Positions 61,420 through 64,000 of a stretch of DNA of 64,000 nt are shown here, piece after piece. A program made the position numbers and the translations under genes. Under the pieces are notes generated by a model, which had not been told where the DNA came from, ran no database searches, and saw only the letters and a program-made list of their open reading frames with translations. This stretch comes from Flavihumibacter fluvii (GTDB taxonomy: Bacteria; Bacteroidota; Bacteroidia; Chitinophagales; Chitinophagaceae), in assembly GCF_018595675.2 (NCBI RefSeq), contig NZ_CP092333.1, positions 1,574,001 through 1,638,000 on the forward strand, written 5' to 3'. Position 1 is the stretch's first letter, and every line of letters starts with the position of its first letter.

Positions 61420-62169
61420 ATGAACTGGATTAAAAACATTTTCGGCAGGATCTGGGCCCTATGGGCGATGATCGCATTTTCTGCCACCATGCTCCTCTTC
61501 CTGGTCCCGGTTTTTATCTTTTGTGTTCCCCTGGAAGAACCGAAAAGGACCCACCGCTTCATCCTCTACTCCCGCATCTGGATGGCCGTTTTCCTGCGAC
61601 TGATCGGCTGCCCGCTTACCGTAAATGGTAAAGCCAATTTTGCACCAGGCCAGCAATATATTGTTGTTTGCAATCACAATGCATTGATGGATGTGCCTAT
61701 CTCCTCGCCTGCCATTCCCGCTGGCAATAAAACCATTGCCAAAGCTTCGATGGCAAAAGTGCCGGTATTCGGTATCATTTATAAAATGGGCAGTGTACTG
61801 GTAGACCGCAATAGTGACAAAAGCCGAAAGGACAGTTTCTCCAAAATGAAAAAAGTGCTTGACATGGGATTGCACATGTGCATTTATCCGGAAGGCACCC
61901 GGAATAAAACCAGTGAACCCCTGAAACCCTTTCACGACGGTGCTTTCCGCCTGGCCCGCGATACCGGAAAAGCGATCATTCCCGGCGTTATCTTTAATAC
62001 GCGAATCGTTAATCCCGCTCATAAGTCATTTTACCTGATGCCACACAGACTGCGGATAGATTTCCTTGAACCCATCGAGGTAGGTGAAAACGATACTGTT
62101 GAAAGCCTGAAGGAGAAGGTGTTTGTGGTGATGTGGGAGCATTATGTGGCGGTGAACGGTAAACAGTGA
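61420..62169 (+). CDS. plsC: 1-acyl-sn-glycerol-3-phosphate acyltransferase (PlsC-like)
   Basis: A 249-residue membrane acyltransferase; ATG 61420 is the natural start. An N-terminal hydrophobic helix (WAMIAFSATMLLFLVPVFIF) precedes the NHx4D motif in VCNHNALMDVP, the FGIIYKMGSVLVDR block and YPEGTRNKT. It transfers acyl chains to lysophosphatidate in phospholipid synthesis. The last five codons are made from a 7-mer array that continues past the stop. Confidence 0.88.
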   Translation: MNWIKNIFGRIWALWAMIAFSATMLLFLVPVFIFCVPLEEPKRTHRFILYSRIWMAVFLRLIGCPLTVNGKANFAPGQQYIVVCNHNALMDVPISSPAIPAGNKTIAKASMAKVPVFGIIYKMGSVLVDRNSDKSRKDSFSKMKKVLDMGLHMCIYPEGTRNKTSEPLKPFHDGAFRLARDTGKAIIPGVIFNTRIVNPAHKSFYLMPHRLRIDFLEPIEVGENDTVESLKEKVFVVMWEHYVAVNGKQ

Positions 62170-62185
62170 ACGGTAAACGGTGAAT
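62151..62185 (+). repeat. Left 7-mer tandem array (GGTGAAC/GGTAAAC), five copies
   Basis: Five consecutive heptamers of the form GGTGAAC, GGTAAAC, AGTGAAC, GGTAAAC, GGTGAAT overlap the 3' end of the acyltransferase gene. The same heptamer array occurs inverted at 62618-62650 on the other side of the four-helix-bundle gene. Confidence 0.7.
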
Positions 62186-62196
62186 TGTAACCATAG

Positions 62197-62565
62197 TCAA
62201 CGCATATAAGATTCAATTTTTACCTTTTTCAATAATCCATGCAATAATCTTGAAATCCTTTCAAGCTTATTGGACAAATCAATAAGCGTTGCTTCGTCAA
62301 AATATCCTATGGATTGTGAAATCATCAACAAAGTATCTAACTCACTTAATGAGCCCATGGAAATGGTCAGAAAATGATGAAATTCCTTTTTTGATTGCCT
62401 GCCAGCTCCTTCAGAAATATTTGCCGGAATAGAAACTGCCGCCCTTCGGATTTGAGAAATTATGCCAAACTTTTCTGATGAAGGAAATTGTGCAGTTAGG
62501 ATATAAAGTTCCTTAACCAATAGAAAGCTCACCTTCCATACTTCCAGATTTTGATGCGGTTTCAT
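62197..62565 (-). CDS. Four-helix-bundle protein (S23/IVS-type)
   Basis: A 122-residue protein starting at ATG 62565 (MKPHQNLEVWKVSFLLVKELYILTAQFP). The family pattern W..S..L....Y..T..FP..E.fgl..QirRAavSIpaNIaEG is clear in SSEKFGIISQIRRAAVSIPANISEGAGRQSKKEFHHFLTIS, followed by the two C-terminal helices (GSLSELDTLLMISQSIGY; KLERISRLLHGLLKK). First described from intervening sequences in 23S rRNA genes; function unknown. It is bracketed by inverted heptamer arrays. Confidence 0.88.
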   Translation of the reverse strand: MKPHQNLEVWKVSFLLVKELYILTAQFPSSEKFGIISQIRRAAVSIPANISEGAGRQSKKEFHHFLTISMGSLSELDTLLMISQSIGYFDEATLIDLSNKLERISRLLHGLLKKVKIESYMR

Positions 62566-62617
62566 TCCCCAATTTACAAAGCAAGAACACCTCAAAAAAG
62601 CGTTAATACACGGAATC

Positions 62618-62650
62618 CACCGTTCACCGTTCACCGTTCACCGTTTACCA
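62618..62650 (-). repeat. Right 7-mer tandem array, inverted relative to the left array
   Basis: About four and a half copies of ACCGTTC/ACCGTTT, i.e. GGTGAAC/GGTAAAC on the minus strand. It lies between the four-helix-bundle gene and the 3' end of lptD. Confidence 0.7.
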
Positions 62651-62655
62651 TCGGC

Positions 62656-64000
62656 TTACTGCGTATAAAAATACTTACTCCTGTTTATCTTCAAATCCCG
62701 CAACATTCCAGATTTCGGATTGATCGTAATGTTGAATGACCTGTACAGGCCAACAGGAGTAATGTTGATACCCAATTGCCAGCAGTGTAATTCGCGGCTA
62801 AGGAACATCGTTAGTTGCTGGAGGTTGGAGCCACGGAAATCATAAAAAGTATTGGCACCCACTTTCCATTTGGGCGTAAGGTTGAAATCACCACTCACAT
62901 TAATACTGGAGGTGATCCGGGTGGTGAAACCGGAATAGTCTGTTTTGGGGGTTGTGGAAAAACTTAAGGAATAGGAAAGATTTACAGACCAGGGAATATT
63001 AAAATCGGCAAATTCAGCCGGATTATTACGTACGTAATCGAGCTGCGCCTGCTGCTCTTCCAATGTCATCGGCAACTGCCCGTTATTCGTCAGGTATTCC
63101 TGGGTGGCTGAGGCCTCCTCTTTCTTATCTGATTTTTTGCTCCTGAATGAGGTAGAGATAGCAATATTGCCGGTAACGATCTTTCCCAATTTGAATTTGT
63201 CATGTTCCCATACAAATTCATTTATAGGATAACCATATTGATCCGTTTTATAGGGATTCAGCACGCCACCGGCTGTAATATTCACTTTCTCAAATAATGT
63301 ACTCCGGATATACAGGGAGATTGGTTCCAGTTTCATGGAATCTTTCAGGAAATTATAACTGGTCGACAATCCAAATCCATCCAAAAGCCGCACTTTCTTA
63401 AGGCCACCATCCGTTACCGTATCCGTTTTGGATTTCACCTTCATCTCAAGGTTATTATCCAGGTTGAAACTCATTCCGCCAAATTGCCCTTCCCCATAGG
63501 CGCCATATAGACTGCCCGCATATTTACTGGCGCGGAGGGTCCGCCCGTTTTTATCCACCTGGGTCGTATAGTAGTCTTTGCTGTTCAAATCGGGTTTATA
63601 ACTGGCGGATATGGATGGCCGGACCACATGCCGGATAGCCCTGACCTTGCTATTGGGACCGAATTTGTTGAACAGCCCAAAAATTGCCGTGTTAAGCCCG
63701 ATATTAAAGGAGATATCCCTTGCTGTAAAAAAACCTTTATTGTAAAATGAATCCACTTTTTCGGTAGTTGGATTCCAGGCCCGGGTAAACTGCTTGCCGT
63801 ACCATTTTTCTGAATAAGAAAATCCGGGGGCTACCTGGATCGGTCCCAAAGAAGGTAATGCCAGGGTTATCGGGATATTGTGCTGAGCACCCCACTGCAT
63901 GGTATCGAGTAAGGTGTTGAATGAAACAGTCGTATCATTAAAGGCCACCTGGTTCCTGAATTGGGTATTCAGGCCAATGCCCAGCTTCTCATACCATTTG
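62656..64000 (-). CDS. lptD: LPS-assembly protein LptD, 3' part (runs off window)
   Basis: At least 448 codons of a minus-strand frame that stays open to the window edge; the methionine at 63948 is internal. It matches the C-terminal barrel of the Bacteroidota LptD: GKQFTRAWNPTTEKVDSFYNKGFFTARDISFNIGLNTAIFG, VRAIRHVVRPSISASYKPDL, LLDGFGLSTSYNFLKDSMKLEPI, WSVNLSYSLSFSTTPKTDYSG, WKVGANTFYDFRGSNLQQLTMFLSRELHCWQLGINITPVGLYRSFNITINPKSG. It inserts lipopolysaccharide into the outer leaflet. The N-terminal OstA-like domain is outside the window. Confidence 0.9.
   Translation of the reverse strand, partial: KWYEKLGIGLNTQFRNQVAFNDTTVSFNTLLDTMQWGAQHNIPITLALPSLGPIQVAPGFSYSEKWYGKQFTRAWNPTTEKVDSFYNKGFFTARDISFNIGLNTAIFGLFNKFGPNSKVRAIRHVVRPSISASYKPDLNSKDYYTTQVDKNGRTLRASKYAGSLYGAYGEGQFGGMSFNLDNNLEMKVKSKTDTVTDGGLKKVRLLDGFGLSTSYNFLKDSMKLEPISLYIRSTLFEKVNITAGGVLNPYKTDQYGYPINEFVWEHDKFKLGKIVTGNIAISTSFRSKKSDKKEEASATQEYLTNNGQLPMTLEEQQAQLDYVRNNPAEFADFNIPWSVNLSYSLSFSTTPKTDYSGFTTRITSSINVSGDFNLTPKWKVGANTFYDFRGSNLQQLTMFLSRELHCWQLGINITPVGLYRSFNITINPKSGMLRDLKINRSKYFYTQ

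Noticed and set aside
61459-62022. 187-codon minus-strand open frame opposite the PlsC gene
   Set aside because: Complement of a gene with clear acyltransferase motifs; the translation has no recognisable features.
62197-62565. Four-helix-bundle gene as part of a 23S rRNA intervening sequence
   Set aside because: No rRNA sequence flanks the gene; neighbours are plsC and lptD.

Overview
The window looks like a chromosome segment of a Bacteroidota bacterium, most likely Chitinophagaceae or a close relative. Supporting signs are the many signal-peptide lipoproteins, the outer-membrane beta-barrels, a Bacteroidota-type LptD, AT-rich spacers with TAnnTTTG-like promoter elements and few Shine-Dalgarno sites. 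No tRNA, rRNA, CRISPR array, intact mobile element or transcription-factor gene was recognised.

Region 1 (1-30 kb) is a sugar-catabolism island with planctomycete-style periplasmic cytochromes. A plus-strand operon (1-4950) carries a DUF1553 protein, a DUF1501 protein, a beta-propeller and a DUF2231/cytochrome c/LRR protein. It meets a 19-gene minus-strand run (29972 down to 4960). That run starts with a second DUF2231-PSCyt-DUF1549-DUF1553 protein and a second DUF1501 protein. It continues with two propeller/HEAT/cytochrome c lipoproteins, a DUF4432 protein, a cupin isomerase-like protein, three TIM-barrel sugar isomerase/epimerases, an alpha/beta hydrolase, an MFS transporter, a Gfo/Idh/MocA oxidoreductase and a DUF1080 lipoprotein. 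It ends with a D-galactonate (De Ley-Doudoroff) set: KDPGal aldolase, galactonate dehydratase, MFS transporter, KDGal kinase and a type-B carboxylesterase. A perfect 30-bp palindrome precedes the galactonate set. The inferred job is import and oxidation of a galactose-like glycoside and its conversion to pyruvate and glyceraldehyde 3-phosphate.

Region 2 (30-35.4 kb) holds a GH123-like DUF4091 protein, two divergent DsrE-like exported paralogues, a TsdA-like dihaem cytochrome, an esterase and the remnant of an exported protein.

Region 3 (35.4-57.5 kb) is an envelope region: BamA-like and other beta-barrels, OmpA, a DcaP-like porin next to an exported glutaminase, an octahaem cytochrome-TPR protein, an amidohydrolase, a membrane metallophosphoesterase, and four lipoprotein/beta-barrel gene pairs (three lipoproteins are clear paralogues). 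Five of its promoter regions carry a tandem FNR-like dyad, TGAY-N4-RTCA, repeated at exactly 22 bp. This is the most striking unexplained signal in the window and suggests a local regulon. A decayed IS3-family transposase lies near 52 kb.

Region 4 (57.5-64 kb) has a DUF6807/PmoA protein paired with a Tat-exported Gfo/Idh/MocA protein, a DUF937 protein with an EF-hand-like loop, uracil-DNA glycosylase, a PlsC acyltransferase, a four-helix-bundle (S23) gene flanked by inverted 7-mer arrays, and the 3' part of lptD running off the window.
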